DNA from: Hymenobacter fodinae
Lineage (GTDB): Bacteria; Bacteroidota; Bacteroidia; Cytophagales; Hymenobacteraceae
Length of the DNA stretch: 64,000 nucleotides
Assembly: GCF_004745825.1 (NCBI RefSeq)
Contig: NZ_SRLA01000002.1
Coordinates: 248,001 to 312,000, forward strand
Direction: 5' to 3'
Shown here piece after piece: positions 29,679 through 38,989 of the stretch (position 1 is the first letter of the stretch; each line of letters begins with the position of its first letter). Under the pieces are notes generated by a model. That model did not search any database and was not told the origin of the DNA. It worked only from the letters and a program-made list of their open reading frames with translations. A program made the translations under genes and the position numbers.

Positions 29679-32114
29679 ATGAAAATATCCCTCGACTGGC
29701 TCCGTACGCTCATCCCCACCGATAAATCTGCCGAGGAAATTGGCAAGCTGCTGACTGGCTCCGGCCTGGAAGTAGAAGGGATTGAGGAGCTGGAGAGCGT
29801 GCCCGGTGGCCTACGTGGCCTGGTGCTGGGCACCGTGCTTACCTGCGAGAAGCACCCCGATGCCGACAAGCTCAGCCTCACCACCGTAGACGTGGGCGAC
29901 GCTGTGCCCCGCCAGATTGTGTGCGGCGCCGCCAACGTGCGCGCCGGCCTGAAAGTAGTGGTGGCCCTGGAAGGAGCCGAACTGCACCCCACCGAAGGGC
30001 AGCCCTTCAAAATCAAGAAGTCGAAAATCCGGGGCGCGGCCTCCGAGGGCATGATTTGCGCCGAGGATGAGATAGGCCTAGGCACCTCGCACGCCGGCAT
30101 CATGGAGCTGGACACCGAGCTGCCCAACGGTACCCCCGCCGCTGAGTATTTCGGCCTGGGCTCTGATTCGGTATTTGAAATTGGCCTGACGCCTAACCGT
30201 GCCGATGCGGCCTCTCACTACGGTGTAGCACGGGAGCTGCGCGCCCTGCTGCGCCAGCCCTGTCACCTACCCGACATCAGCCAGTTTCACGCTCCCGCCG
30301 AAGCCACGCAGAACATCAGCGTAGAGCTGGAAGATGCCGAAGCCGCCCCGCGCTACGCCGGCTTGCTGCTGGAAAACGTACAGGTAGGACCCTCACCCGA
30401 GTGGCTGCAGCGCCGCCTGCGCAGCATCGGCCTTTCGCCCATCAACAACGTGGTGGACGTGACCAACTTCGTGCTGCACGAGCTAGGCCAGCCCCTGCAC
30501 GCCTTCGACGCCGACCAGATTACGGGTGGCAAAATCCGGGTGAAGCGGGCCGAAGCCGGCGAGAAATTTGTGACGCTGGATGGCCTAGAGCGCACGTTGA
30601 AGGCAGAGGACTTAGTTATTGCTGACGCCAACGGCACGCCCATGGCCCTAGCGGGAGTGTTCGGAGGCAAGACTTCCGGCGTATCTGACCAGACTACCCG
30701 CGTCTTCCTGGAAAGCGCCTACTTCCAGCCCGCCGCCGTGCGTAAAACCGGGCAGGTACACCAACTCAAAACCGACGCCTCTTTCCGCTTCGAGCGGGGC
30801 ACCGACCCGCACATGGTGCCGGTGGCTTTGAAGCGCGCCGCTCTGCTGCTGCAGGAAGTGGCCGGCGCCACCGTGGCTGCCCCCGTAGTAGACGTGTACC
30901 CCACGCTCATCAGCCATATGCCGGTGCGCCTGCGCCTGCCCCGCGTGGAGAAGCTCGTAGGCCAGTACATTGCCCCGGAGCGTATCCGTCAAATTCTGAC
31001 TGATCTTGACATTCTGATTGCCGAAGAGCTGCAGGATGAGGCCGGACACGCCGAGTGGATTCTGTCGGTGCCGCCGCACAAGGTAGACGTGACCCGCGAG
31101 GCCGATGTGATTGAGGAAATTCTGCGCATCTACGGCTACAACCACGTAGCCCTGCGCCCTCACAACTCGGCTTCCTTCCTGGCGAAATTCCCGAACCCTG
31201 ACCCGGAAATCATCCGGCAGAACACGGCGCGCCTGCTCAGCGGCCAAGGCTTCTCCGAAATCATCACTAACTCCATCACTAACTCGCTTTATTTCGAGAA
31301 GGAAGGGGAGAAGGATGAGACGCTGGTGCCGCTGCTCAACTTCAATAGCGCCGAGCTGAACGTGATGCGGCCCACCATGCTGCACAGTGGCCTAGAGGTA
31401 ATCCGCTACAACGTGAACCGCCGCCAGCGCGACCTGAAGCTCTACGAGTTCGGCAAAACGTACCACCGGCTCGCCGACGGTGCTTACCAGGAGAACAACA
31501 AGCTCGTCATTTACATAACCGGCAACACCGCCGCCGAAACCTGGCAGCAGAAGTCGGAGAAGGCTACCTACCACCAGCTTGCCGGTGCGGTGCAGCAGGT
31601 GCTAGCCTCATTGGGCTTCCCAGCTCCGATGTCGCAGCCGGTGCAGCACTCCTACTTGGCTGGCGGCCTTACTCTGCTGGCCCAAAATCAGCCAGTAGCT
31701 CAGTTGGGTGCCGTGTCAAATGCGGTGCTCAAGCGCCTCGATGTGTCGCAGCCCGTGTGGTATGCTGAGCTCGATTGGGATTGGCTGATGCGCAAGTACA
31801 AGAACACCCTGGTCGGCCGTGAGCTGCCCAAGTTCCCTGAGGTGCGCCGCGACCTGTCATTGGTAGTTGACAAAACCGTCACCTTCGATCAGCTCCAGCA
31901 GATTGCCCGCCGCACCGAGAAAAAGCTCCTGCAGAGCCTGAACGTGTTCGATGTGTACGAGGGTGAGAACCTGGGCGCCGACAAGAAGTCGTACTCCGTG
32001 AGCTTCCTGCTCCAGGACCCCACCCAAACCCTCACCGACCAAGCCATTGACGGCGTGATGCAGCGCCTGATTGCGCAATTCGAGAAGCAGGCCGGGGCCC
32101 TGATCCGGAAGTAA
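29679..32114 (+). CDS. pheT: Phenylalanine-tRNA ligase beta subunit
   Basis: The 811-residue protein matches bacterial PheT, which with PheS charges tRNA-Phe. Start M-K-I-S-L-D-W-L-R-T-L is the family N-terminus, so the ATG at 29679 is chosen over an upstream frame extension inside the promoter. Domains: tRNA-binding OB fold about 40-150 (C-E-K-H-P-D-A-D-K-L, I-V-C-G-A-A-N-V), B3/B4 editing region about 210-400 (N-N-V-V-D-V-T-N-F-V), B5 about 405-480, catalytic-like core, and C-terminal ferredoxin-like anticodon-binding domain about 715-811 (P-E-V-R-R-D-L-S-L-V-V-D). pheS is not nearby, as is common in Bacteroidota. Confidence 0.96.
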   Translation: MKISLDWLRTLIPTDKSAEEIGKLLTGSGLEVEGIEELESVPGGLRGLVLGTVLTCEKHPDADKLSLTTVDVGDAVPRQIVCGAANVRAGLKVVVALEGAELHPTEGQPFKIKKSKIRGAASEGMICAEDEIGLGTSHAGIMELDTELPNGTPAAEYFGLGSDSVFEIGLTPNRADAASHYGVARELRALLRQPCHLPDISQFHAPAEATQNISVELEDAEAAPRYAGLLLENVQVGPSPEWLQRRLRSIGLSPINNVVDVTNFVLHELGQPLHAFDADQITGGKIRVKRAEAGEKFVTLDGLERTLKAEDLVIADANGTPMALAGVFGGKTSGVSDQTTRVFLESAYFQPAAVRKTGQVHQLKTDASFRFERGTDPHMVPVALKRAALLLQEVAGATVAAPVVDVYPTLISHMPVRLRLPRVEKLVGQYIAPERIRQILTDLDILIAEELQDEAGHAEWILSVPPHKVDVTREADVIEEILRIYGYNHVALRPHNSASFLAKFPNPDPEIIRQNTARLLSGQGFSEIITNSITNSLYFEKEGEKDETLVPLLNFNSAELNVMRPTMLHSGLEVIRYNVNRRQRDLKLYEFGKTYHRLADGAYQENNKLVIYITGNTAAETWQQKSEKATYHQLAGAVQQVLASLGFPAPMSQPVQHSYLAGGLTLLAQNQPVAQLGAVSNAVLKRLDVSQPVWYAELDWDWLMRKYKNTLVGRELPKFPEVRRDLSLVVDKTVTFDQLQQIARRTEKKLLQSLNVFDVYEGENLGADKKSYSVSFLLQDPTQTLTDQAIDGVMQRLIAQFEKQAGALIRK

Positions 32115-32133
32115 CAATTTCCTAGGCCACTTG

Positions 32134-32192
32134 AACACTCTCCTTGGATTTAGCGTTTTCCTGCGGGAGCCGCTAGGCCTAGGGAGAGTGTT
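32134..32192 (+). terminator. Hairpin after pheT
   Basis: Ten-base arms (32134-32143 and 32183-32192) around a large loop that itself holds two overlapping copies of the GGCCTAG word. The second arm is followed by TTG rather than a long T-run. Probable transcript end of pheT. Confidence 0.55.
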
Positions 32193-32240
32193 TGTGCGGA
32201 TGAGGTTTGTTACCTTCACCAAAAATATTTCTCTCTGCCT

Positions 32241-32537
32241 ATGGCTTCTTCTAAGCAGCTTGCTCAACTAGACCGCCTAGAGCGGCAGGTGACCACCTTA
32301 GTGGCTGCCTATCAGCAGTTGCGCGAGGAGCTAGCCGACGCCCAAACCACAATTCAGCAGCTGCGGGCCGATGTACGGGACCGGGAGCGGCAGTTGAAGG
32401 ATTTCCAGAATCAGGAGAATATTGTTAAACTTGTCAATACCATAGCAGGAGAACCTGCCAACACCAACGAGCTGAAACTTCGCCTTAACGAATACATCCG
32501 CGAAATAGATAAGTGCCTTGCCTATTTGAGGGAGTAA
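32241..32537 (+). CDS. Small coiled-coil protein upstream of zapA
   Basis: The 98-residue protein has an almost continuous coiled coil (residues about 8-60: L-D-R-L-E-R-Q-V-T-T-L-V-A-A-Y-Q-Q-L-R-E and onward) and a short conserved-looking tail L-R-L-N-E-Y-I-R-E-I-D-K-C-L-A-Y-L. It lies 30 bases before zapA on the same strand. In Bacteroidota a small coiled-coil gene often sits here between pheT and zapA; a ZapB-like or divisome-related role is plausible but unproven. Confidence 0.8.
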   Translation: MASSKQLAQLDRLERQVTTLVAAYQQLREELADAQTTIQQLRADVRDRERQLKDFQNQENIVKLVNTIAGEPANTNELKLRLNEYIREIDKCLAYLRE

Positions 32538-32567
32538 CCCACCAAACCCACCGCGCCTATAGTACTG

Positions 32568-32858
32568 ATGACCGATCTATCCATTAAAATCCGCGTTGCT
32601 GACCGGGATTATCCCATGCGGGTAAGCCCCCAGGACGAGGAGCGCCTACGTATGGCCGGCCGCTTGTTGAATGAGCGGCTAAAGGAATTTCGGGAGCAGT
32701 ACGGCATTCAGGACAAGCAAGATTTGCTGGCCATGATTGCCCTATCTACAATGGCTGACCGCCTGAAGGTCAGCAAGGAAAAGGACGGGACCGATGCGGC
32801 CCTGACTGAGCGCCTCGCGCGCCTGGACGAGCTGCTGTCGGGAGTGGTGCTGGTCTGA
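32568..32858 (+). CDS. zapA: Cell division protein ZapA
   Basis: The 96-residue protein fits ZapA, a small protein that bundles FtsZ filaments at the division ring. Seen: I-K-I-R-V-A-D-R-D-Y-P-M-R-V at the N-terminal beta strand, E-E-R-L-R-M-A-G-R-L-L-N-E-R-L in the first helix, and D-L-L-A-M-I-A-L-S-T-M-A-D-R-L in the coiled-coil helix. Length is typical. It follows the coiled-coil gene and precedes a structured gap and rny. Confidence 0.88.
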   Translation: MTDLSIKIRVADRDYPMRVSPQDEERLRMAGRLLNERLKEFREQYGIQDKQDLLAMIALSTMADRLKVSKEKDGTDAALTERLARLDELLSGVVLV

Positions 32859-32986
32859 CCCCAACTTGGTCAGGGCCGGCGCGAAGAGTGAGCCCGAAGC
32901 GGGGCAGGGCAATCGGCTCTGCCGGCCGCGCGGGCGTTGGCTGTGCTTTCATGCTATGGATTTCACCTTTCCAAAAACCATAGCTC
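32859..32986 (+). ncRNA. Candidate structured RNA between zapA and rny (6S-like?)
   Basis: The 128-base GC-rich gap can fold into a rod with nested pairings: CCAAC near 32862 with GTTGG near 32937, GCCGGC near 32876 with GCCGGC near 32920, and GAGCC near 32891 with GGCTC near 32914. 6S RNA genes are commonly found beside zapA, so a 6S RNA is the leading idea. I cannot confirm the 6S central bubble by eye, and the gap is shorter than a typical 6S RNA, so part of it may overlap zapA. Confidence 0.35.
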
Positions 32987-34684
32987 ATGTCCACCACTGT
33001 TTATATTGTTCTCGCCGCTGTGCTGGCCCTTGTGGTCGGCATCGTGGTGGGGCGCCTGCTGGCCGGTAAGGCCCGGCAGGACCACGAAGCCGACGCCAAA
33101 GCCCGGGCCCAGCAGATTCTGCAGGATGCCGAACTACAGGCCACCCGCACCCGCGATGAGCGGATTCAGCAATCGAAGGATAAATTCCGTAACCTTAAGC
33201 AGGAATTTGAGCAGGAAAGCCGTCGCCAAAAGCAGGCTTTAGAGCAGGAACTGACTGACCGTCGTGCCGCCGTGGTTGAGCAGGAGCAGAGCATCAAGCA
33301 ACTCACGCTAACCACCCAGAAGCAGCTGGAGCAGATTCAGCGCAAGGAAAAAGACCTCGAAGCTACCCGCGAGCGAATTGAAACCCAGGCCCAGCAGCAA
33401 CGCGAGAAGCTGGAAGCCCAGGAAGAGAAGCGCCGCACCGTACTCGAAAATCAGCTGGCTAAGCTAGAGCAGCGCGAGCAGGAAGTAGAACAGGAGCTGG
33501 AAGAGCGTACCCAAGACCTCAACGCCAAGCAGCAACAAGTGCTACAGCAGCTCGAAGCCATTTCGGGCCTGACTGCCGCCGAAGCTCGCGAGCAACTGGT
33601 AGAATCGCTGAAGAACGAAGCGCAGATTCAGGCTAGTTCTTACATTAAAGATGTAGTGGCTCAGGCTAAACTGACGGCTACCAAAGACGCCAAAAAGGTG
33701 GTGCTGGAAACCATTCAGCGCACCGCCGCCGAGCATGCCATTGAGAACTGCGTGTCGGTATTCAACATCGAGTCCGACGACGTTAAGGGTAAGATTATTG
33801 GCCGCGAGGGCCGCAACATCCGGGCGCTGGAAGCCGCTACTGGTGTTGAAATCATTGTGGATGATACGCCCGAAGCCATCATTATCTCAGGTTTTGACCC
33901 AGTTCGCCGCGAGGTAGCTCGCCTAAGCTTGCACTTGCTGGTGAAAGACGGCCGGATTCACCCCGCCCGCATCGAGGAGATTGTGGCCAAAACTCGCAAG
34001 AACATCGACGAGGAAATCGTAGAAATCGGGGAGAAGACCATCATCGACCTTGGCATCCACGGCCTGCACCCTGAACTGATCAAGATGGTGGGCCGGATGC
34101 GTTTCCGCTCCTCCTACGGCCAGAACCTGCTGCAGCACTCGCGCGAAGTAGCTAACCTCTGCGCCACCATGGCCGCAGAGCTAGGCCTTAACGTGAAGCA
34201 CGCCAAGCGCGCCGGCCTCCTCCACGATATCGGAAAAGTAAGCACCGAAGAACCCGAGCTGCCCCACGCCATTTTGGGCATGGAGATGGCCAAGAAGTAT
34301 AAGGAGCACCCCGACGTGGTAAACGCCATTGGCGCCCACCACGACGAAATCGAGATGACTGCCATGATTTCGCCGCTGGTGCAGGCCTGCGACGCCATTT
34401 CTGGCTCTAGGCCAGGTGCCCGCCGCGAAATGATGGAAAGCTACATCAAGCGCCTCAAGCAACTGGAAGAAACCGCTAACGGCTTCAAAGGTGTGAACCA
34501 GTGCTTCGCCATCCAGGCCGGCCGCGAGCTGCGCGTAATGGTAGACGCCGAGAACGTGACCGACGAGCGCGCCGCCGAGCTGAGCTACGAGATTTCGCAG
34601 AAAATCGAGAAGGAAATGCAGTACCCCGGCCAGATCAAAATCACGGTTATCCGGGAGATGCGCGCCGTGGCCTACGCTAAATAA
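32987..34684 (+). CDS. rny: Ribonuclease Y
   Basis: The 565-residue protein matches RNase Y, a membrane-anchored endoribonuclease that starts mRNA decay. One N-terminal membrane segment (residues about 4-24), then a very long Gln/Glu/Lys-rich coiled coil (about 30-235), a KH RNA-binding domain with [12 protein letters not shown] (about 265-280), and an HD phosphohydrolase domain with L-L-Q-H-S-R-E-V-A and G-L-L-H-D-I-G-K (about 380-415). The coiled coil makes it somewhat longer than Bacillus RNase Y. It ends at a strong terminator. Confidence 0.95.
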   Translation: MSTTVYIVLAAVLALVVGIVVGRLLAGKARQDHEADAKARAQQILQDAELQATRTRDERIQQSKDKFRNLKQEFEQESRRQKQALEQELTDRRAAVVEQEQSIKQLTLTTQKQLEQIQRKEKDLEATRERIETQAQQQREKLEAQEEKRRTVLENQLAKLEQREQEVEQELEERTQDLNAKQQQVLQQLEAISGLTAAEAREQLVESLKNEAQIQASSYIKDVVAQAKLTATKDAKKVVLETIQRTAAEHAIENCVSVFNIESDDVKGKIIGREGRNIRALEAATGVEIIVDDTPEAIIISGFDPVRREVARLSLHLLVKDGRIHPARIEEIVAKTRKNIDEEIVEIGEKTIIDLGIHGLHPELIKMVGRMRFRSSYGQNLLQHSREVANLCATMAAELGLNVKHAKRAGLLHDIGKVSTEEPELPHAILGMEMAKKYKEHPDVVNAIGAHHDEIEMTAMISPLVQACDAISGSRPGARREMMESYIKRLKQLEETANGFKGVNQCFAIQAGRELRVMVDAENVTDERAAELSYEISQKIEKEMQYPGQIKITVIREMRAVAYAK

Positions 34685-34705
34685 AGTAGGTAAAAATAGA
34701 TGGAG

Positions 34706-34739
34706 AAGGCCCGTTGCACAGCACTGTGCAACGGGCCTT
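34706..34739. terminator. Terminator of rny
   Basis: Perfect 14-base arms (34706-34719 and 34726-34739) with a 6-base loop, followed by TTTGC on the plus strand. It lies 21 bases past the rny stop. Confidence 0.8.
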
Positions 34740-34819
34740 TTGCTTTATGCAACGTTTACATTACCAATCTACTCTACTTACTGTCGACCTAGGGCACATC
34801 AATCTTTTTAAGTAGTGAT

Positions 34820-35581
34820 ATGCAGCAACCTCTACGCTTTTACACTGGCTTTTTTGTATTGCTAAGCTGGCTGTTAGCTAGTTGCTCGGTGTACGCACCT
34901 TTGCAGCCAGGCGCTCCGGTTATACGCCAGAAAGGAGAGGCAGAAGTGGTAGCTAGTGCTTATTTGAATGGCCGTTTGGAAGCATCAGCTAGCTATTCGC
35001 CTGTAGAGCATGTGATAGTTAGGGCGGCAGGCGGTCTGCGTGCCGGTGGTGGCGACTCCACCTATTTCCGAAATCGACAGATGGAGCTTGGATTAGGTAC
35101 TTACCGGTACCTGAATGAACAATGGTTAGTAGGTGGTTTGATAGGGTATGGCTTCGGCCGCAGCAACCGTCGGTTCAGCCGAGATGGGTTTGAGACGTTG
35201 TGGCTAGATTCGGTAGTAACGTATGAGTATGCTGCACGTTACCATAAGCTTTTTGCCGATGCCTACGTTGCCAATGATGCCGGCCGCGTTACATATGGCG
35301 GCGCATTTCGGTTGTCGCAGGTGCGTTTTACATCGCTCACGGATAAGGGCTTGCCTTTGCCCTTGCAGCGCATGACCCGCGCAGAACCCATGTTGTTTAT
35401 GCGCTTCAGCGGAAGGAATAGTTTTCGGTGGCTGCAATTGCAACTAGCTAGTAGCTTGTCTTGGTCGCCGGATGAAAGAAAGCATAGTTCATCTGACATC
35501 CGCGTTCGAGACACGAAAGAGGCAAGGCTGTTCACATCCTTCGGGTTGGTAGCTTATCCCCATCTGTTCAATGAGAAGTAA
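34820..35581 (+). CDS. Outer-membrane beta-barrel-like lipoprotein, hypothetical
   Basis: The 253-residue protein has a lipoprotein signal ending L-A-S-C (Cys about 23). The rest alternates polar and hydrophobic residues as in an outer-membrane beta barrel, with aromatic strand ends and an amphipathic C-terminal strand. Its start (C-S-V-Y-A-P-L-Q-P-G-A-P-V-I-R-Q-K-G-E) is similar in layout to the lipoprotein at 37126, suggesting distant paralogues flanking the flavoprotein gene. It is AT-richer than its neighbours. Its stop lies 5 bases from the stop of the convergent gene. Confidence 0.65.
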   Translation: MQQPLRFYTGFFVLLSWLLASCSVYAPLQPGAPVIRQKGEAEVVASAYLNGRLEASASYSPVEHVIVRAAGGLRAGGGDSTYFRNRQMELGLGTYRYLNEQWLVGGLIGYGFGRSNRRFSRDGFETLWLDSVVTYEYAARYHKLFADAYVANDAGRVTYGGAFRLSQVRFTSLTDKGLPLPLQRMTRAEPMLFMRFSGRNSFRWLQLQLASSLSWSPDERKHSSSDIRVRDTKEARLFTSFGLVAYPHLFNEK

Positions 35582-35586
35582 AGTCA

Positions 35587-36978
35587 CTAGGCCTTCTCCA
35601 GCTTCGCAAACAGGTTATTCAACGACTCTGCCCAGGTGGGGTGGGCAAACACCATGTTTTGTAGTTGGTCGCAAGTGAGCTTACCGGTCATAGCGAGCTG
35701 AATCATCGACATGATTTCGCCGCCCTGTTCCGAGAAGATAGTGGCCCCAATGATGTGGTTTTTCGCATCTACCAACACTTTCATGAACCCTTCCTTATTG
35801 CCCGTTTCGCGGGCCCGGCCTACGTACTTAACGGGCATAGTAGCCACACGATAATCGAGTTTCTGCTCTTTGGCCTGTTTTTCTGATAGGCCAATGCGGC
35901 CGAGTTGGGGCTGCGTGAACACAACATAGGGTAGAGGGCGGTCTTTGGCGGAGCGGCGCTTCCGATGAATAATATTGTCGCGCACTACGCGGTAATCGTC
36001 GTAGCTGAGGTGGGTGAACTGCGGGCCAGGGTGCACGTCGCCGAGGGCGTATACGCCGCGCAAGTTGGTTTGCAGACGCTCGTTCACCAAGATGTAGCCT
36101 CGCTCATTTGTTTTAATACCGGCGGTATCTAGGCCTAGATCGTCGGTATTAGGCTCCCGGCCAACGGCCACTAATAGGTGGGAGCCCCGCAGGCGCCGCT
36201 CCCCATCGGCGGTATGGGCCGTGAGGGTGTATACACCGTCGGCGTTCCGGGTGACGCGCTTTACCTCGGCACCCAGCACAAACTCTACCCCGTCGGCACC
36301 CAATTGCTCCTGCATGGCTTGGCACACGTCATCGTCTTCACGCTCCAGCAGCGTTTTGGCGTGCTCAATGATAGTAACGCGGCTGCCAAAGCGCCGGAAC
36401 ATCTGCCCGAACTCCAGCCCAATATAGCCACCGCCCAAGATGAGCAGATGCTCCGGGAGCTCCTGCAGCTCCAGAATGCTTTTGTTGGTCAGGAAATGCA
36501 GGTCGGCTAGCCCTTCAACGGGGGGAATGGCCGAGCGAGTACCCGTATTAATAAAGATCAGAGGCGCTTTTAAATCGTGTTTCTGACCGTCGGGCGCCAT
36601 TACGCGCACCTGTTTGGGACCCGTGAATACCGCGTGGCCGTGTAGCACCGTAATTCCGGAATGCTCTTTTGTGAGGTTCTTACGTACCCCGTCGCGCATT
36701 TCCTGGATGATAGTGTCTTTGCGAGCCATAATGGCCTTAAAATCTACCTGGGGGTTAGAGGAATGCACGCCATACTCTTGCGCTGTAGCTACCTGATGCA
36801 CCCGCTCTGCCGAAGCCAGCAGCGCCTTCACGGGTGAGCAGCCATAATTGATGCAGGAACCACCCAGCAGGTATTTCTCCACTATGGCTACTTTGCGGCC
36901 GGCTTTAGCCAAGGCGGTAGCAAGTGGATTTCCGGCTTGGCCAGAGCCAATAATTAGTGCGTCGTAGGAAGTAGGCAT
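35587..36978 (-). CDS. Mercuric-reductase-like FAD disulfide oxidoreductase
   Basis: The 463-residue protein is a class I pyridine nucleotide-disulfide oxidoreductase. Seen: FAD-binding G-S-G-Q-A-G-N-P-L-A near the N-terminus, the redox pair in G-G-S-C-I-N-Y-G-C-S-P (Cys-x4-Cys), NAD(P)-binding G-G-G-Y-I-G-L-E-F near residue 180, Y-A-L-G-D-V-H-P-G-P-Q-F and the C-terminal dimerisation domain with H-P-T-W-A-E-S. There is no N-terminal HMA domain and no C-terminal Cys pair, so mercury reduction is doubtful. It belongs to the mercuric-reductase-like/SthA-like group of unassigned substrate. Confidence 0.85.
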   Translation of the reverse strand: MPTSYDALIIGSGQAGNPLATALAKAGRKVAIVEKYLLGGSCINYGCSPVKALLASAERVHQVATAQEYGVHSSNPQVDFKAIMARKDTIIQEMRDGVRKNLTKEHSGITVLHGHAVFTGPKQVRVMAPDGQKHDLKAPLIFINTGTRSAIPPVEGLADLHFLTNKSILELQELPEHLLILGGGYIGLEFGQMFRRFGSRVTIIEHAKTLLEREDDDVCQAMQEQLGADGVEFVLGAEVKRVTRNADGVYTLTAHTADGERRLRGSHLLVAVGREPNTDDLGLDTAGIKTNERGYILVNERLQTNLRGVYALGDVHPGPQFTHLSYDDYRVVRDNIIHRKRRSAKDRPLPYVVFTQPQLGRIGLSEKQAKEQKLDYRVATMPVKYVGRARETGNKEGFMKVLVDAKNHIIGATIFSEQGGEIMSMIQLAMTGKLTCDQLQNMVFAHPTWAESLNNLFAKLEKA

Positions 36979-37125
36979 AAAAAGCAGAACTTAAGGCGGT
37001 TAAATTGTTAGGCCCGCGTGCGGAAGCTGAACAGTTTCCAGCTATACGGCCGGGCCGCCCCGATGACTATACAACGAAACTGCTCACTTGCCGTTCTGCC
37101 CCTGATTACCGGTCTTTTTCAGCCT

Positions 37126-37863
37126 ATGCTTGCTTCGCGTTACTTACGCCTGTTGTTCTTATGCGTGTTGCCGTGCCTGGGGGCCTGCTCCTCCCTGTAC
37201 TTCCCGCCCCCACCTCAAGTACCCTTATTAACCCAGCAGGGCGAGTGGAGTGGTAGTTTGCAAACCAACTTCAGTCAGAATACCAGCGTGCAAGGAGCCT
37301 ATGCCGCCACCAACCACCTGGGAATAATGGGCTCAGCCTCCTTTCTGCACACCGACAAGAAAAAACGAGCCGAAGACCATGACTTTGGTGAGCTAGGCCT
37401 AGGGTACTACACACGCATCCGCGATACCCGGGTGCTCGAGTTTTACGGAGGTATAGGCGCCGGCAAAACAAAACGGGTAGAGCGCACCCCCACCGAAGGC
37501 GTAACTCGCACTCTGGAAGGCAACCTGACTAAATATTTCTTGCAGGCCAACTACACGTCTAAAGATCATAAGAGCTTCCACGTGCTAGGACGCGACTGGC
37601 CCGTTAACTATGGTACGGCCTTGCGCATCAGCTACATGCAGCTGGATAAATTCCGGCTCGATGGCCAAGCACATGCGCCCGAAGACAACGTGTTCTTGGA
37701 ACCCATTACTTATACCCGCATTCAGTTAGCGGGCCCGGTACAGTTTCAGATTATCAGCGGCAGCAACTTTGGGCTACGTCACCGCAAGTACCTGAAGGCG
37801 GCTAACTCTGTGTTTCAATTCGGGCTTGTCGTGAACGTAGGTGGGCAGGAGGGTAAAAAGTAG
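37126..37863 (+). CDS. Lipoprotein with beta-barrel-like character, hypothetical
   Basis: The protein has 245 residues from the ATG at 37126, chosen because it puts the lipoprotein signal (hydrophobic residues 7-19, L-G-A-C) at the N-terminus; upstream in-frame Met codons would bury it. The mature part begins P-P-P-P-Q-V-P-L-L and has repeated amphipathic strands with Gly and aromatic residues (L-G-L-G-Y-Y-T-R, F-Y-G-G-I-G-A-G). It resembles the lipoprotein at 34820 in layout. The stop abuts the stop of the next, convergent gene with no spacer. Confidence 0.65.
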   Translation: MLASRYLRLLFLCVLPCLGACSSLYFPPPPQVPLLTQQGEWSGSLQTNFSQNTSVQGAYAATNHLGIMGSASFLHTDKKKRAEDHDFGELGLGYYTRIRDTRVLEFYGGIGAGKTKRVERTPTEGVTRTLEGNLTKYFLQANYTSKDHKSFHVLGRDWPVNYGTALRISYMQLDKFRLDGQAHAPEDNVFLEPITYTRIQLAGPVQFQIISGSNFGLRHRKYLKAANSVFQFGLVVNVGGQEGKK

Positions 37864-38589
37864 TTATTCAAATACTGCTTCAACCAGAATCACGGCTTGA
37901 CCTGGGTGGTTACGGCGCCACTCCTGGGTTACAGTATCGCGGTACCAACTTTCGGCGGTGCTGGGGTTGAGTTGCGCGGTCTGCAATGCCGGAAAGTTGC
38001 GGGCTTCTGCTAGGCGAGTAGGGGATTGAGGATGCGCTTGGTGGCTGATTTCGTAGCGAAGGATGCCATCCTTTCCGGGTGGTAGCAGCCGACTGCTGTA
38101 CTCATCAGTTGACTGGCCTAGACACTCTATCACAATAAAGAAGCCACCCGCGGGTACCAGCAGGTGCGCTGTAGGCCACTCCAACGTCAGGTGTCGGTTG
38201 GCACGCCGCAGGTCAGTGGTTGTGAGTAATACATCGTCTGGCAATAGGTTGTTGTCGGATGGCGCACCGGTGGCTGATACCGATGCTACGCGGATCTGTA
38301 GCTGCCCTTCGCGCAGGTGGCCTACATGGTGCAAGTGCAGGCGGAGTTGGCGTAGCTCGTGATACTGCGCCCGGGGCGCGTGAAACCGAACGGCCGTGGC
38401 ACCGCCTGGAGCCATGAGATGCCAACGCTTGCGTTCTTCTCGGCCAGATGCTACCACTAACCGGTTAATCCTGTCATGAATCTCTACGTCAGGTAGCACC
38501 ATAATGGGCGCAAGATTTGGTTCGGCTTGCGAATAGCCGACGCGGGCAAAAATTAGGGCTAGGCCAGTGAGTAAGATCCGGGACTGCAT
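37864..38589 (-). CDS. Secreted hypothetical protein
   Basis: The protein has 241 residues from the ATG at 38589, which begins a signal peptide (M-Q-S-R-I-L-L-T-G-L-A-L-I-F-A, cleavage near G-Y-S-Q-A). An ATG 36 bases upstream would spoil it. The mature protein is beta-rich, with H-E-L-R-Q-L-R-L-H-L-H-H-V and L-L-V-P-A-G-G-F-F-I-V-I-E-C, reminiscent of a jelly-roll or carbohydrate-binding-like sandwich, but no family is assigned. It is periplasmic or exported and convergent and abutting with the lipoprotein gene. Confidence 0.6.
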   Translation of the reverse strand: MQSRILLTGLALIFARVGYSQAEPNLAPIMVLPDVEIHDRINRLVVASGREERKRWHLMAPGGATAVRFHAPRAQYHELRQLRLHLHHVGHLREGQLQIRVASVSATGAPSDNNLLPDDVLLTTTDLRRANRHLTLEWPTAHLLVPAGGFFIVIECLGQSTDEYSSRLLPPGKDGILRYEISHQAHPQSPTRLAEARNFPALQTAQLNPSTAESWYRDTVTQEWRRNHPGQAVILVEAVFE

Positions 38590-38989
38590 GCAGCGTAGAG
38601 CCAAGTATGCGGCGGCAAGTTGCAACTAGGCCTAGAACATAGGGCAACCATTAGTTAGGTACACAATTTTTAGAAGTCTACAGAGCCTACCTGTTTCATG
38701 CGCCTTGGCGAGGGAGTGGTGTAAGCGTGGTGTACCTCAGGTTCTCGATGCCCTGTCAGGTAGAGCCACAGAAGCAAGACCGGGGCATTATTACCCCCAC
38801 CACCGTGCTGGTAATAGTGGTGCGGCCCCACCTCTTTTGGAAGCGAAATCAGCCCAAAGCCCAGTGTAAAGCAACTTAGCGACAAGCCCCAGCTTTTGCT
38901 GGAGCTTGTCGTTCAAACTACTGGCCTAGACGAACTGATGGCAGAGATGCTTAGGGGATGAATAGGGTTCCCAATGCCCATAAATTAGC
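38590..38989. other. 400-base gap with one hairpin
   Basis: No convincing gene is present. A hairpin at 38880-38911 (arms CGACAAGC and GCTTGTCG, with an inner CCAGC/GCTGG stem) probably terminates the leftward lipoprotein gene on its right. A short leftward frame (38670-38885) starts with TTG inside this hairpin and is not credible. GGCCTAG copies lie at about 38628 (two overlapping) and 38932. Confidence 0.5.

Noticed and set aside
30648..31385. Long leftward frame opposite pheT
   Set aside because: It is antisense to a highly conserved synthetase and shows shadow-like His/Arg/Val composition.
32859..32986. Bacterial signal recognition particle RNA
   Set aside because: GGTCAGGGCCGG resembles the start of the SRP apical loop, but the following GGAAGGAAGCAGCC-type signature is absent.
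35587..36978. True mercuric reductase (merA)
   Set aside because: No HMA domain, no C-terminal Cys pair and no mer neighbours; only the common flavoprotein fold is supported.
38670..38885. Short leftward frame of 71 codons in the gap before the 38990-40129 gene
   Set aside because: It starts with TTG within a terminator-like hairpin, has no recognisable domain and no promoter box; kept only as part of the gap description.
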